Shown: positions 1 through 6,429, counted from the first letter of the stretch. The stretch is DNA of 7,876 nt from Nostoc cf. edaphicum LEGE 07299 (GCF_015207245.1 NZ_JADEXF010000119.1:1-7876), one strand, 5' to 3'. Notes: generated by a model from the sequence alone, not told the origin. Numbers and translations: made by a program.

Positions 1-633
1 GTAGAAGGAAGTTCTCAAGCTTTTCTATCAACTGCTTATAATGAAGTGGTTGGCGTTGACGAAAATGGTGGAGAAGTTCTAGGAGGAAATGCTGCTCCTG
101 CTGCCTACATCACAGGCATTGCGGAGAACGCATTAGAGAGTTTTCTAGATGTATCATCCTTTTTTGGAGAGGGCTTTCTAGCAGATGCGATTGAGGGTTC
201 TGCTATCAAACAAACATTCACAGCACAAGCAGGAGAAACCTTATCTTTTGCTTGGAACTTCCTCACCAATGAATCAATTTATGATAATAGCAATCCTGAT
301 TTTAATGATTTCGCTTTCGCATCTGTAAGTAATAATTTTCAAGACTTATTTTTCAGATTAGCAGATACCACTACAGATTTTTTGGCTACAAGTTCTAATT
401 CCAACTTTTTTGAAGAAACTGGATTTAAAACTTTTTCCTTTACTCTACTAACTGATGGTGAATATACTTTAAGTGTTGGGGTTGTAGATGTAGGTGAACC
501 AACAATAATTTCCGGGTTGCTTGTTGATCGTGTGCAAGCTATTCCCGAAACGAGTTCAACAGTCAGTCTGCTAATTTTGGGAATTGTAGGAGCATTTTCT
601 GCGTTCAAGCATATCCAGAAATCGCGCTGTTAA
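1..633 (+). CDS. PEP-CTERM-like surface/exported protein, 5' end outside window
   Basis: The frame is open from the first base, giving 210 visible residues, so the N-terminus (and any signal peptide) lies upstream; an internal GTG at 46 is not needed as a start. The body is rich in Ser, Thr, Asn, Phe and Asp, without Cys until the last residue, as expected for an exported beta-sandwich. It contains a DFNDFAF segment and a GEYTLSVGVVDVG strand followed by SGLLVDRV, a pattern I associate with cyanobacterial PEP-CTERM proteins. The C-terminus has the tripartite sorting-signal layout: IPET (visible residues 181-184), a hydrophobic helix (about 187-202) and a short basic tail (KHIQKSRC). The usual PEP is PET here. 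Known role of the signal: recognition by an exosortase and delivery to the cell surface or exopolysaccharide. The specific function is unknown. It lies 116 bp upstream of phoD on the same strand; co-transcription is not shown. Confidence 0.75.
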   Translation, partial: VEGSSQAFLSTAYNEVVGVDENGGEVLGGNAAPAAYITGIAENALESFLDVSSFFGEGFLADAIEGSAIKQTFTAQAGETLSFAWNFLTNESIYDNSNPDFNDFAFASVSNNFQDLFFRLADTTTDFLATSSNSNFFEETGFKTFSFTLLTDGEYTLSVGVVDVGEPTIISGLLVDRVQAIPETSSTVSLLILGIVGAFSAFKHIQKSRC

Positions 634-672
634 TTAAGGTAAAAAATTAGATTTGCGTTTGAATAATCAACC

Positions 673-702
673 CTTAACCTGATTGCAAATAAGCATTAAA
701 GT
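673..702 (+). promoter_or_regulatory. possible Pho box (PhoB/SphR-type half-sites) upstream of phoD
   Basis: CTTAACCT at 673-680 matches the cyanobacterial Pho-box repeat PyTTAAPyPy(T/A) exactly. In 11-bp phase, 684-691 (TGCAAATA) matches poorly and 695-702 (ATTAAAGT) partly. A TATGAT hexamer at 721-726 could be the -10 element, placing the site just upstream of the core promoter. The position before a phosphatase gene makes phosphate control plausible. With only one clean half-site this remains tentative. Confidence 0.35.
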
Positions 703-720
703 TGCGCTGTTACACTTCGT

Positions 721-726
721 TATGAT
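721..726 (+). promoter_or_regulatory. candidate -10 element for phoD
   Basis: TATGAT lies 24 bp before the phoD start codon, and no good -35 hexamer sits 16-18 bp upstream. That fits a promoter that depends on an activator such as a Pho regulator. The call rests on one hexamer only. Confidence 0.3.
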
Positions 727-749
727 TTAAACGCGATCATAAGGAAAAT

Positions 750-2345
750 ATGCAAAACTTCAATATTGAGCGCTTGCTATCAAGTCGGCTGAAACGGCGA
801 CAAGTTTTAATTGGGACTGGAGCCTTAACTGGTTTTGCGATCGCTAATCAATGGTCTAACAAAGTTCAAGCCCTGCCCCGATTCTCTAATTATCCCTTTA
901 GTCTGGGTGTCGCTTCCGGTGAACCACTTCCCGATAATGTAGTGCTGTGGACGCGTTTAGCCCCCGATCCACTCAATGGTGGTGGGATGCCACCATATAA
1001 TGTTCCAGTGCAGTGGCAGGTTGCTACCGACGAAAAGATGCGGCAAGTTGTCCACAGTGGCACACAGATGGCTACTCCAGAATTTGGACACTCTGTACAT
1101 GTAGAAGTGCAGGGACTAAAACCCGCCCGTTGGTATTGGTATCAGTTTAGGGTGGGCAATGAAGTTAGTCCAATTGGACGAACTCGTACTGCTCCTAACC
1201 CGCGCGATCGCGTTGAGCGCTTCCGCTTTGCCTTCGCTTCCTGTCAAAACTGGGAGCAAGGATACTTCGCCGCCTATAAAAATATGGCTCAAGAAGATTT
1301 AGATTTGGTGGTTCACCTCGGTGATTACATTTACGAGGGAGCGCCGAGAGCGAATGCACTCCGACCTCATGAAGGTAATGGAGAGCCAGTGACACTAGAG
1401 GAGTATCGCAATCGCCATGCCCAATATAAAAGTGACCCCAGTCTGCAACAGACTCATGCTGCATTTCCTTGGATAGTCACTTGGGACGACCACGAAGTTG
1501 ACAATAATTGGGCAGACGAAATCCCTCAAGATCCAGAAAAACAATCACGCCAAGCTTTTCTAGCTCGTCGTGCTGCTGCTTTCCAAGTATATTACGAACA
1601 CATGCCACTGCGGGATTTTTCCAAACCTAGAGGCATTGATATGCAGCTGTATCGACGCTTAAACTTTGGTAACTTGGTTGAATTTAATGTTCTCGATACT
1701 CGTCAATATCGTAGCGACCAACCTTGTAATGACACTATTGAACCACGCTGTAAAGAAGCTTTTGATCCAAATGCCACTATGACTGGTACTGAACAAGAGC
1801 AGTGGTTGTTCCGCAATCTAGAGCGCTCTGGGGCACGTTGGAATGTTCTTGCTCAACAAGTTGTCTTTACCCAGCACGACTGGACAGCAGGCCCTGAGAC
1901 TGCCTTTAATATTGATGCTTGGGACGGCTATGTAGCTGCCCGCAGCCGTATTCTCAACTTTCTTGCTCAACGTCAGCCAGCCAACCCAGTTGTCATTACT
2001 GGTGACACACACTCCAGTTGGGTAAGCGACCTGAAAGCTAATTACAATAACCCTAACTCTGCTACAGTCGGTACTGAATTTGTTGGCACATCGATTACCT
2101 CAGGCTTTGGCGCTAGTGACCGGATTGAGAAGGCTTTACCAGAAAGTCCGTGGGTAAAGTATTTTAATGGTAGACAACGCGGTTATGTTGTTTGTGACCT
2201 CAATCATCAACGTTGGCGTAGTGACTATCGACTACTGGCTCCATCTCCAGAGACTGGGCCTACTGTGTCTAACCCAAATGCCCCAATCATATCAACAGTC
2301 TCGTTTGAGTTGCCTAATCAAGGGAAAGTAGAGCGAGTTCAATAG
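750..2345 (+). CDS. phoD: PhoD-family alkaline phosphatase, Tat-exported
   Basis: A complete 531-residue metallophosphoesterase that would release phosphate from phosphomono- or diesters outside the cytoplasm. The N-terminus has a twin-arginine signal (LKRRQVLIG, R16-R17) followed by a hydrophobic stretch (about 19-33) and likely cleavage after VQA (41). The PhoD N-terminal beta domain follows (YPFSLGVASGEP, W67-T68-R69). The catalytic domain shows FASC (C165), HLGDYIYE (D192 and Y195), WDDHE with D251/N252, VLDTRQ (316-319) and TGDTH (D419, H421). In Bacillus PhoD the corresponding Cys, Asp, Tyr, Asn and His residues bind Fe3+ and Ca2+, and all appear to be present here. Length is normal for the family. 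The ATG is preceded by AAGGA at 741-745. A terminator follows at 2367. Substrate preference and Pho regulation are inferred. Confidence 0.95.
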   Translation: MQNFNIERLLSSRLKRRQVLIGTGALTGFAIANQWSNKVQALPRFSNYPFSLGVASGEPLPDNVVLWTRLAPDPLNGGGMPPYNVPVQWQVATDEKMRQVVHSGTQMATPEFGHSVHVEVQGLKPARWYWYQFRVGNEVSPIGRTRTAPNPRDRVERFRFAFASCQNWEQGYFAAYKNMAQEDLDLVVHLGDYIYEGAPRANALRPHEGNGEPVTLEEYRNRHAQYKSDPSLQQTHAAFPWIVTWDDHEVDNNWADEIPQDPEKQSRQAFLARRAAAFQVYYEHMPLRDFSKPRGIDMQLYRRLNFGNLVEFNVLDTRQYRSDQPCNDTIEPRCKEAFDPNATMTGTEQEQWLFRNLERSGARWNVLAQQVVFTQHDWTAGPETAFNIDAWDGYVAARSRILNFLAQRQPANPVVITGDTHSSWVSDLKANYNNPNSATVGTEFVGTSITSGFGASDRIEKALPESPWVKYFNGRQRGYVVCDLNHQRWRSDYRLLAPSPETGPTVSNPNAPIISTVSFELPNQGKVERVQ

Positions 2346-2366
2346 GTTTAAGGCTTTTTTAGATCG

Positions 2367-2390
2367 GGCTGGCATGTGGAGCCAGCCTTT
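2367..2390 (+). terminator. rho-independent terminator after phoD
   Basis: GGCTGGC (2367-2373) and GCCAGCC (2381-2387) form a perfect 7-bp GC-rich stem with a 7-nt loop, followed by TTT. It begins 22 bp after the phoD stop. The T tract is short, so termination may be partial. Confidence 0.65.
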
Positions 2391-2393
2391 GAT

Positions 2394-2518
2394 GCGATCG
2401 CCTACGGTGGTCACTGACTTGTACTGAGCGCAGCCGAAGTAGCTTGCCGTAAAGCCTGCGGCATAGCTACGCTTAGGGCGCAGCCTCTCTTAGAGAAGTG
2501 TGGGCTACGTCTAGGCAC
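2394..2518. repeat. composite cyanobacterial interspersed repeat, copy 1
   Basis: Starts with a HIP1 site (2394-2401) running into GCCTACGGTGGTCACTGA, then a CTGAGCGCAGCCGAAGTA block. It continues with a mosaic of short modules (TAAAGCCTGCGGCATAGC, GCTTAGGGCGCAGCC, CTCTCTTAGAGAAG, GGGCTACGTCTA) with partial dyad symmetry. The 18-base GCCTACGG core recurs exactly at 2605. It resembles short interspersed palindromic elements common between genes in Nostocales. No ORF is evident. This occupies most of the gene-free stretch 2346-2687. Confidence 0.65.
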
Positions 2519-2599
2519 TTACAAAATCGTGTATTAGTCTATGGTAATAGAACAGTAGTTTTTGAGTAATCGATTTTATACCCCAAGGAATGCAAGAGA

Positions 2600-2652
2600 G
2601 CGATGCCTACGGTGGTCACTGAGCTTTGTCGAAGTGCGGGCTACGCCTACGC
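2600..2652. repeat. composite cyanobacterial interspersed repeat, copy 2
   Basis: Begins GCGATGCCTACGGTGGTCAC, shares GCCTACGGTGGTCACTGA with copy 1, then has CTTTGTCGAAGTGCGGGC and ends in CTACGCCTACGC. Relative to copy 1 it is a short form that goes from the CTGA block directly to GAAGTG, where copy 1 has a longer insertion. The sequence between the copies (2519-2599) is AT-rich and shows no gene or hairpin that I can support. Confidence 0.65.
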
Positions 2653-2687
2653 AGAAAGTTGTATAATGTTTTCTAGCCAGTCGTTTG

Positions 2688-3095
2688 TCAATTATCTATC
2701 TCCCAATCTTCAATCAACAAGTTATTAATCCGCTTAAATTCTCTGGTGTTATGGGTAACAAGGGTTAAATTATTTGTCAGCGCGATGGCGGCAATTTGTA
2801 AATCATAAGCTCCAATTGGAGTGCCTAATGCTTCTAGCTGAGATCGAATCATTCCAAATGTCATTGCTGTAAGATCGTCAAACGGTAGTGATATGAATTG
2901 AGCTAAAAATTCTTGCTGTAAGGTAAGATTACGTTCTGGATTGGCACTTTTGATTGCGCCATAAAATAGTTCAGCTTTGACGATTGAGCAAACGGCAATA
3001 TCTTTAGTAGTAGTGGTTTCTAATTTCTGCTTTAAGGTGAAATTTTTACCACGCATATAGATAATGCAAGTGTTAGTATCTAGCAGAAATTTCAC
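2688..3095 (-). CDS. vapC: VapC-type PIN-domain toxin (type II toxin-antitoxin)
   Basis: A 135-residue PIN-domain ribonuclease of normal VapC length. The N-terminal strand MKFLLDTN carries the first acid, D6. E42 lies in IVKAELFYG, D98 in GAYDLQIAA, and THNTREF (114-120) supplies the N116 region of the last motif, so the Mg2+-binding acidic set is present. VapC enzymes cleave tRNA or rRNA sites; the target here is unknown. One deviation is Tyr instead of the more usual Asn before D98. The start is GTG at 3095, overlapping the antitoxin stop by 4 nt (GTGA on the coding strand), which points to translational coupling and to co-transcription from a promoter upstream of 3436. It is probably neutralised by the upstream gene product. 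Confidence 0.9.
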   Translation of the reverse strand: MKFLLDTNTCIIYMRGKNFTLKQKLETTTTKDIAVCSIVKAELFYGAIKSANPERNLTLQQEFLAQFISLPFDDLTAMTFGMIRSQLEALGTPIGAYDLQIAAIALTNNLTLVTHNTREFKRINNLLIEDWEIDN

Positions 3096-3436
3096 AGGAT
3101 GGGTTCGCGTTCTTGTTGTTGTCCTTGGGGATGGCGAAAGAATGTTTCATCTTGGATACATCCATAGAATTTAGTCAGAGGATATTCTGGAGTTTCAATT
3201 TGGGTTTCTGGTTCTAGGGACTCAATGAGGGTTTTTAGCAATGTCAAGCCTCGGCTAAGGTCGAGTTCTTCGGTGAGTTCAGCCAAGGGGGATTGACGGA
3301 AGAATTCTGAGAGTTTGGTGGGTTGGTCTGGGTAGGTGTTGTGTGTGGTCAGGCTTTGGGCAAGGAATTGGATAATATACAGTTTATCGTTGGGGGAAAG
3401 CTGAAGGAGTTGTTGTTCGAGTTCTGGGATAGCCAT
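3092..3436 (-). CDS. probable antitoxin partner of VapC
   Basis: A 114-residue protein encoded immediately upstream of vapC and overlapping it by 4 nt, the standard antitoxin-first order. The N-terminal half (PELEQQLLQLSPNDKLYIIQ, then FLAQSL) is an amphipathic helical segment of a kind common in small cyanobacterial antitoxin-like proteins. The middle has QSPLAELTEELDLSRG (48-63). The C-terminal stretch YGCIQDETFFRHPQGQQQER (91-110) is probably the toxin-wrapping part. No classic AbrB, ribbon-helix-helix or Phd DNA-binding domain can be read by eye, so autoregulation is uncertain. The ATG at 3436 lacks a clear purine-rich ribosome binding site upstream. The antitoxin role is inferred mainly from position and overlap. 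Confidence 0.75.
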   Translation of the reverse strand: MAIPELEQQLLQLSPNDKLYIIQFLAQSLTTHNTYPDQPTKLSEFFRQSPLAELTEELDLSRGLTLLKTLIESLEPETQIETPEYPLTKFYGCIQDETFFRHPQGQQQEREPIL

Positions 3437-3575
3437 GATGGGGTTTAAGTGGAGGATAATTTTATTTTACTTTCACTCTTCAGGGGTTAATTTAGTTTGA
3501 CTCGTTTTTTACCTATTAATAGTTATTGCATTATCTAGATTTACCACAACTCATATAGGATTACTATATACAAAC

Positions 3576-3597
3576 AAAGTCCGCGTAGGCGGACTTT
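3576..3597 (-). terminator. hairpin terminator downstream of the 3634-4565 gene
   Basis: AAAGTCCGC (3576-3584) and GCGGACTTT (3589-3597) form a perfect 9-bp stem with a 4-nt loop (GTAG). On the minus strand it is followed by GTTTGTATA, a U-rich tail, and lies 37 nt after the leftward gene's stop. The same GTCCGC/GCGGAC hairpin type also occurs as a dispersed element in cyanobacteria, so it may be a repeat serving as terminator. The rest of 3437-3633 is AT-rich and shows no gene. Confidence 0.6.
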
Positions 3598-3633
3598 ACA
3601 AAAAGACTTATTTCAAGAATTGCCGTAGCTGTT

Positions 3634-4565
3634 TTAGTTAGCTGATACTAACTCTGTCTCATCTTTCGATTCATCTCTGATTTTAAAGTAGTAATAAAGA
3701 TTACCAACAGTTAGGTCTGATGCCTGTTGCAAATTAGATGTAACTAATGTTTTATAACCAGTAATTCCAGCTTGTTCACTAATATAAAATTCGTACTCTC
3801 GACGTAGTTCAGGCTCAAAGAGAAATAGCAGCTGGTCACGAAGCGAATAAAAATGAGACTTTTCGGCTAAACTCTCATAGATTAATTGTTCTGGTGGTTC
3901 AGCTAAATTGATTGTAGAGTTGTGAGTATCTAGACTATTAAAATCAGCGCTACTTAAAAGTTTTAATTCTGATGAAGGAAGCGATTGCATCCAATCAACA
4001 TGATTTTGCCACGAATCCAATACTGCTAAATCGTGATTTTTAATGCGGATAATTTCGGGAAAGAGAAAATCAAGCTCATCATGTGATTCACAGCGATTAA
4101 TCACAGTGAGAGCATCTTGACAAATTTTATCTTGGAGTAGGATGAGGCGATCGCTCACTGCTGAAACCTCATTCTGCACTTGATAAGTTGCAACAATTGC
4201 CTGTTCAATTGCCCAAGCACATTCAAGTCTGCGTAGTTGACCAGCCGCACAGGTTTCTTCCAGTAGATGCGGATTGCTGTAATCTGCTAAAGCTGCAAAT
4301 AACATTCCTCTAACGCCATCAATCTCAGCGTTTCTCCGGCTGAAATCTTGCAATTGCATCGCTGAACGAAGCGGTTCATCGCCTGGATAAACACTCCATA
4401 CGCCCTTACTAAAGCTGTGCGATGTTGTTCAAATTTGATATCTTGGGCTACTTGTTCGATTATTTGTCTAATTTCTACTCCTTGGTCTTTTAAGGCTTGT
4501 TTCAAGTCAATAAAACCGTTTTTGACCTCCACCCTTAATTGCTCTACTTCTTTTCTTAATTTCAA
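3634..4565 (-). pseudogene. unrecognised coiled-coil protein gene, interrupted by a -1 frameshift near 4372
   Basis: Two leftward frames overlap at 4287-4359. The upstream one (TTG start at 4565) encodes a heptad-rich N-terminus (EVEQLRVEVKNGFIDLKQAL, then EIRQIIEQVAQDI) leading to RAYGVFIQAMNR. Beyond that its sequence becomes Cys-rich and unlike the rest. The downstream frame is open up to about 4425 and gives sensible sequence from LRSAMQLQDFSRRNAEIDG to the stop at 3634. Adding one base around 4371-4374 joins AMNR to LRSAMQLQ and restores one protein of about 310 residues, mostly helical and acidic, ending in KIRDESKDETELVSAN. I do not recognise a function. The lesion sits inside a small inverted repeat (TGAAC/GTTCA) flanked by direct repeats of CGATG. 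No ATG or ribosome binding site is visible at the 5' end. It could be a decayed gene, a sequencing indel, or (least likely) programmed frameshifting. Confidence 0.65.
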
Positions 4566-4578
4566 TGTCTGATGCAGA

Positions 4579-4839
4579 TTGACTGCTGTTAATGCTACAC
4601 CTGCGAAGTTTGATGAAATTATTGGCTCAGTCTTTGAAAACCGAGTTGAATCAACTAGTCGAGTAATAGCACAAGCGATCGCACTTTATGAAAATCTCCT
4701 AGAACAGCAGGAAAAGGCTCACAACGAAACCCTGGAACAACGTGAGGCTGAAAAGATGTGGATTTACCAAAAGCACGAAGAACTTGAGCAGGTACAGAAC
4801 GGGCTAGAAATCATTCTCAGTAAATGCACTATTGTTTAA
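4579..4839 (+). CDS. small unrecognised coiled-coil protein, start uncertain
   Basis: An 86-residue frame with strongly coding character: KFDEIIGSVFENRVESTSRV, then a long Gln/Glu/Lys-rich helix (about 30-80: ENLLEQQEKAHNETLEQREA, MWIYQKHEELEQVQNGLE) predicted to form a coiled coil. A HIP1 site lies in the reading frame at 4675. No membrane or catalytic motif is seen, and I do not recognise the family. The only in-frame start is TTG at 4579, as a TGA lies at 4570-4572 and the first in-frame ATG comes deep in the helix. A separate ATG at 4565 begins MSDAD and then stops. One extra base there would yield MSDA-x-LTAVNATP, so a frameshifted 5' end is possible. It is divergent from, and almost touching, the 3634-4565 gene, leaving no promoter space. 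Confidence 0.55.
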   Translation: MTAVNATPAKFDEIIGSVFENRVESTSRVIAQAIALYENLLEQQEKAHNETLEQREAEKMWIYQKHEELEQVQNGLEIILSKCTIV

Positions 4840-4892
4840 TCGCCTTCCTTACAGGCTTCAGTTCTTAACAAAGGCTGCGATCGCAGGAATTT

Positions 4893-4911
4893 GCCCACCT
4901 AAATGGCGGGC
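4893..4911 (+). terminator. weak hairpin between convergent genes
   Basis: GCCCACC (4893-4899) pairs with GGCGGGC (4905-4911) except for one A-C mismatch, around a 5-nt loop. It is followed by TACAAAGTACTTTACTT, which lacks a real T tract. It could terminate the rightward 4579-4839 gene, or be a repeat fragment. Confidence 0.3.
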
Positions 4912-4922
4912 TACAAAGTACT

Positions 4923-5249
4923 TTACTTAATTGGATCGTGTCCCCAATTCTTCAAAGAATAGCACCAGCGTGTGTGTTCCAAATCACCCGATGGCTGCTG
5001 TGCAATATGACGATGGACGTAACTAATAACTTTCTTCATGTGCGAAAGATCATCGTCGGTGTAATCATCCTTTTTCTGCAATAGTTGGATGATACGCCGT
5101 CCAGATTTATGGCCGATTGACTCATCGTCGCCATCCTTTTGTCCGACACTTTGTGACTCATCCGTATCTAGCCAAGACTCTAGTTCTTTAGGTGTCATAT
5201 TGACAGCTTGATGAAACTCGTCAATCACCGCTTTAACATCTTTACTCAT
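4923..5249 (-). CDS. DUF3140 family protein
   Basis: A complete 108-residue acidic, soluble protein matching my memory of the DUF3140 family throughout. It shows EFHQAVNMTPKELESWLDTD (11-30), ESQSVGQKDGDDESIGHKSG (31-50, followed by RR), DDYTDDDLSHMKKVISYVHR (61-80) and the C-terminal W-YSLKNWGHDP. No catalytic motif is apparent; the biochemical role is unknown. Members often occur beside DUF2945 genes, as here: the upstream gene ends 9 nt before this ATG. The end of that gene (GAGGAG before its stop) is the only ribosome-binding-like sequence, 12 nt from the ATG, suggesting translational coupling. Expression would come from the DUF2945 promoter. A role in stress tolerance is only a guess from partner and distribution. 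Confidence 0.85.
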   Translation of the reverse strand: MSKDVKAVIDEFHQAVNMTPKELESWLDTDESQSVGQKDGDDESIGHKSGRRIIQLLQKKDDYTDDDLSHMKKVISYVHRHIAQQPSGDLEHTRWCYSLKNWGHDPIK

Positions 5250-5258
5250 GACTAAGCA

Positions 5259-5480
5259 TTACTCCTCTACTTTTTTAAGAGCATCAGGCTTGTGAGCAGC
5301 TTGTTTTCCTGTCTTATCACTTTCAACTAAGTACTCAGGGTTATCTTCACTTGCAGCAATATGGTGTTCTTTAATATCTGTGGGTAAAGTGAGCTTCTTT
5401 ACTACTTTGCCAGTTGTCTTACCTTGTGAAGTGTTCCATTCAACGCGATCGCCTTTTTTGAATTGTTCAGTCACATTCAT
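5259..5480 (-). CDS. DUF2945 (HVA1/TUDOR-like) small protein
   Basis: A 73-residue basic-acidic mixed protein. KKGDRVEWNTSQGKTTGKVV (9-28) and YLVESDKTGKQAAHKPDALK (50-69) are the hallmark segments of DUF2945, also called the hypervirulence-associated TUDOR domain: a small beta barrel of about 60-70 residues with unknown ligand. It is first in a two-gene operon with DUF3140, 9 nt apart. AGGAG at 5481-5485 abuts the annotated ATG with no spacer. The GTG at codon 3 sits 6 nt from it, so translation may really begin at that GTG (5474), which would shorten the protein by two residues. A HIP1 site lies within the gene. The family assignment is firm by motif memory; the function is unknown. Confidence 0.88.
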   Translation of the reverse strand: MNVTEQFKKGDRVEWNTSQGKTTGKVVKKLTLPTDIKEHHIAASEDNPEYLVESDKTGKQAAHKPDALKKVEE

Positions 5481-5694
5481 CTCCTATTTTTTTATACCTA
5501 CTAAGGTCACATTATGTCTGCGACTGGAAAAGCAGCCATCATTCTAGTGATAGAGAAAACATCTGTTATTAAGCCAGTAATTTAATTAGCTGTGAAATGA
5601 AAAAATTAGGCGATCGCTACAACTCGCTTGATACAAAAGCTGTGCGCTCGCCTCATAATAAAGAAAGATTAAGCAGATTCTCAGAAAACTCTCA

Positions 5695-6399
5695 ATGAGC
5701 CAAACTAGCCTAAATTTAGTTGCAATATCTATCTTTCTCATGACCCTATCGGTACTGGTGGGGCCATTCCTCAACTTATCTCCGGCAGTACCAGCACTTG
5801 CTACCTTCACCATCTTAGGCATAGCGACATTAGATAGCTTCAGCCTGCAAGGCAAGGGTGGTACTATCTTTGTAGATTGGATTGCTGGTTTTTCAAAAGA
5901 ACACCGCGATCGCATTGTCCATCACGAAGCAGGACATTTCTTGGTTGCTTACCTGTTGGGTATTCCCGTTACTGGCTACACACTCAGCGCTTGGGAAGCC
6001 TGGAAACAGGGGCAACCTGGACAAGGCGGTGTCAGCTTTGATGATGGCGAATTAGCATCTCAATTAGAAGTAGGTAAAATCAGCGCCCAAATGCTAGACC
6101 GCTACTGCACTGTTTGGATGGCCGGTATTGCTGCTGAAACCCTGGTTTTTAATAATGCTGAGGGTGGAACTGATGATAAAAGCAAGCTGATAGGAGTATT
6201 GACAATGTTAGGCTTTTCTGAATCAGTTTATGAGCAAAAACTGCGGTTTCATGCCCTCCAAGCAAAAACTTTACTGCAAGAAAATTGGTCTAGCTACGAG
6301 ACTTTAGTTAGTGCCATGCGACAACGCAGTTCGGTAGAAGATTGTCATGCTGAGTTAGGAGTAGGGAGTAAGGCATTGCAGAACAGTGGCATGAATTGA
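5695..6399 (+). CDS. membrane-anchored M41-like zinc metalloprotease without AAA+ domain
   Basis: A 234-residue protein related to the peptidase half of FtsH. Two hydrophobic segments (about 6-27 and 31-48) should span or anchor it in the membrane. The zinc motif HEAGH is at 77-81 (H77, H81 ligands, E78 catalytic). The second conserved region MAGIAAETLVF (142-152) with GGTDD (157-161) matches the FtsH block that provides the third ligand, an Asp (D160 or D161). No Walker A or B, so no ATP-driven unfolding: it is much shorter than FtsH (about 600+). Related ATPase-less M41-like proteins occur in cyanobacteria and plastids; substrates are unknown. The ATG at 5695 is the only in-frame start after the TAA at 5659, with no clear ribosome binding site. 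The last about 15 residues (ELGVGSKALQNSGMN) look like translated repeat DNA. It is divergent from the DUF2945 operon. Confidence 0.85.
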   Translation: MSQTSLNLVAISIFLMTLSVLVGPFLNLSPAVPALATFTILGIATLDSFSLQGKGGTIFVDWIAGFSKEHRDRIVHHEAGHFLVAYLLGIPVTGYTLSAWEAWKQGQPGQGGVSFDDGELASQLEVGKISAQMLDRYCTVWMAGIAAETLVFNNAEGGTDDKSKLIGVLTMLGFSESVYEQKLRFHALQAKTLLQENWSSYETLVSAMRQRSSVEDCHAELGVGSKALQNSGMN

Positions 6400-6429
6400 G
6401 GCAAGCAGGAGAAGCGTAAGAAAAGCAGC

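Noticed and set aside
339..608. Open frame on the minus strand within the PEP-CTERM gene
   Set aside because: Antisense to a clearly coding frame, with low-complexity composition and no recognisable motif.
1195..1464. Minus-strand open frame inside phoD
   Set aside because: Shadow of the conserved phosphatase catalytic region; no independent coding signs.
1818..2012. Short minus-strand open frame inside phoD
   Set aside because: Same reason: antisense to conserved coding sequence.
2394..2652. CRISPR-like repetition
   Set aside because: Only two copies of unequal length with no spacer periodicity; it fits interspersed palindromic repeats better.
4287..4359. Overlap of two leftward frames as programmed frameshifting
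   Set aside because: No slippery heptamer is visible at the shift point; a simple indel explains it better.
5491..5496. TATAAA on the minus strand as -10 for DUF2945
   Set aside because: Transcription would begin inside the ribosome binding site, almost at the start codon, and no -35 is present.
5586..5915. Minus-strand open frame over the start of the metalloprotease
   Set aside because: Overlaps the conserved rightward gene and has an odd Ser/Arg-rich composition without motifs.
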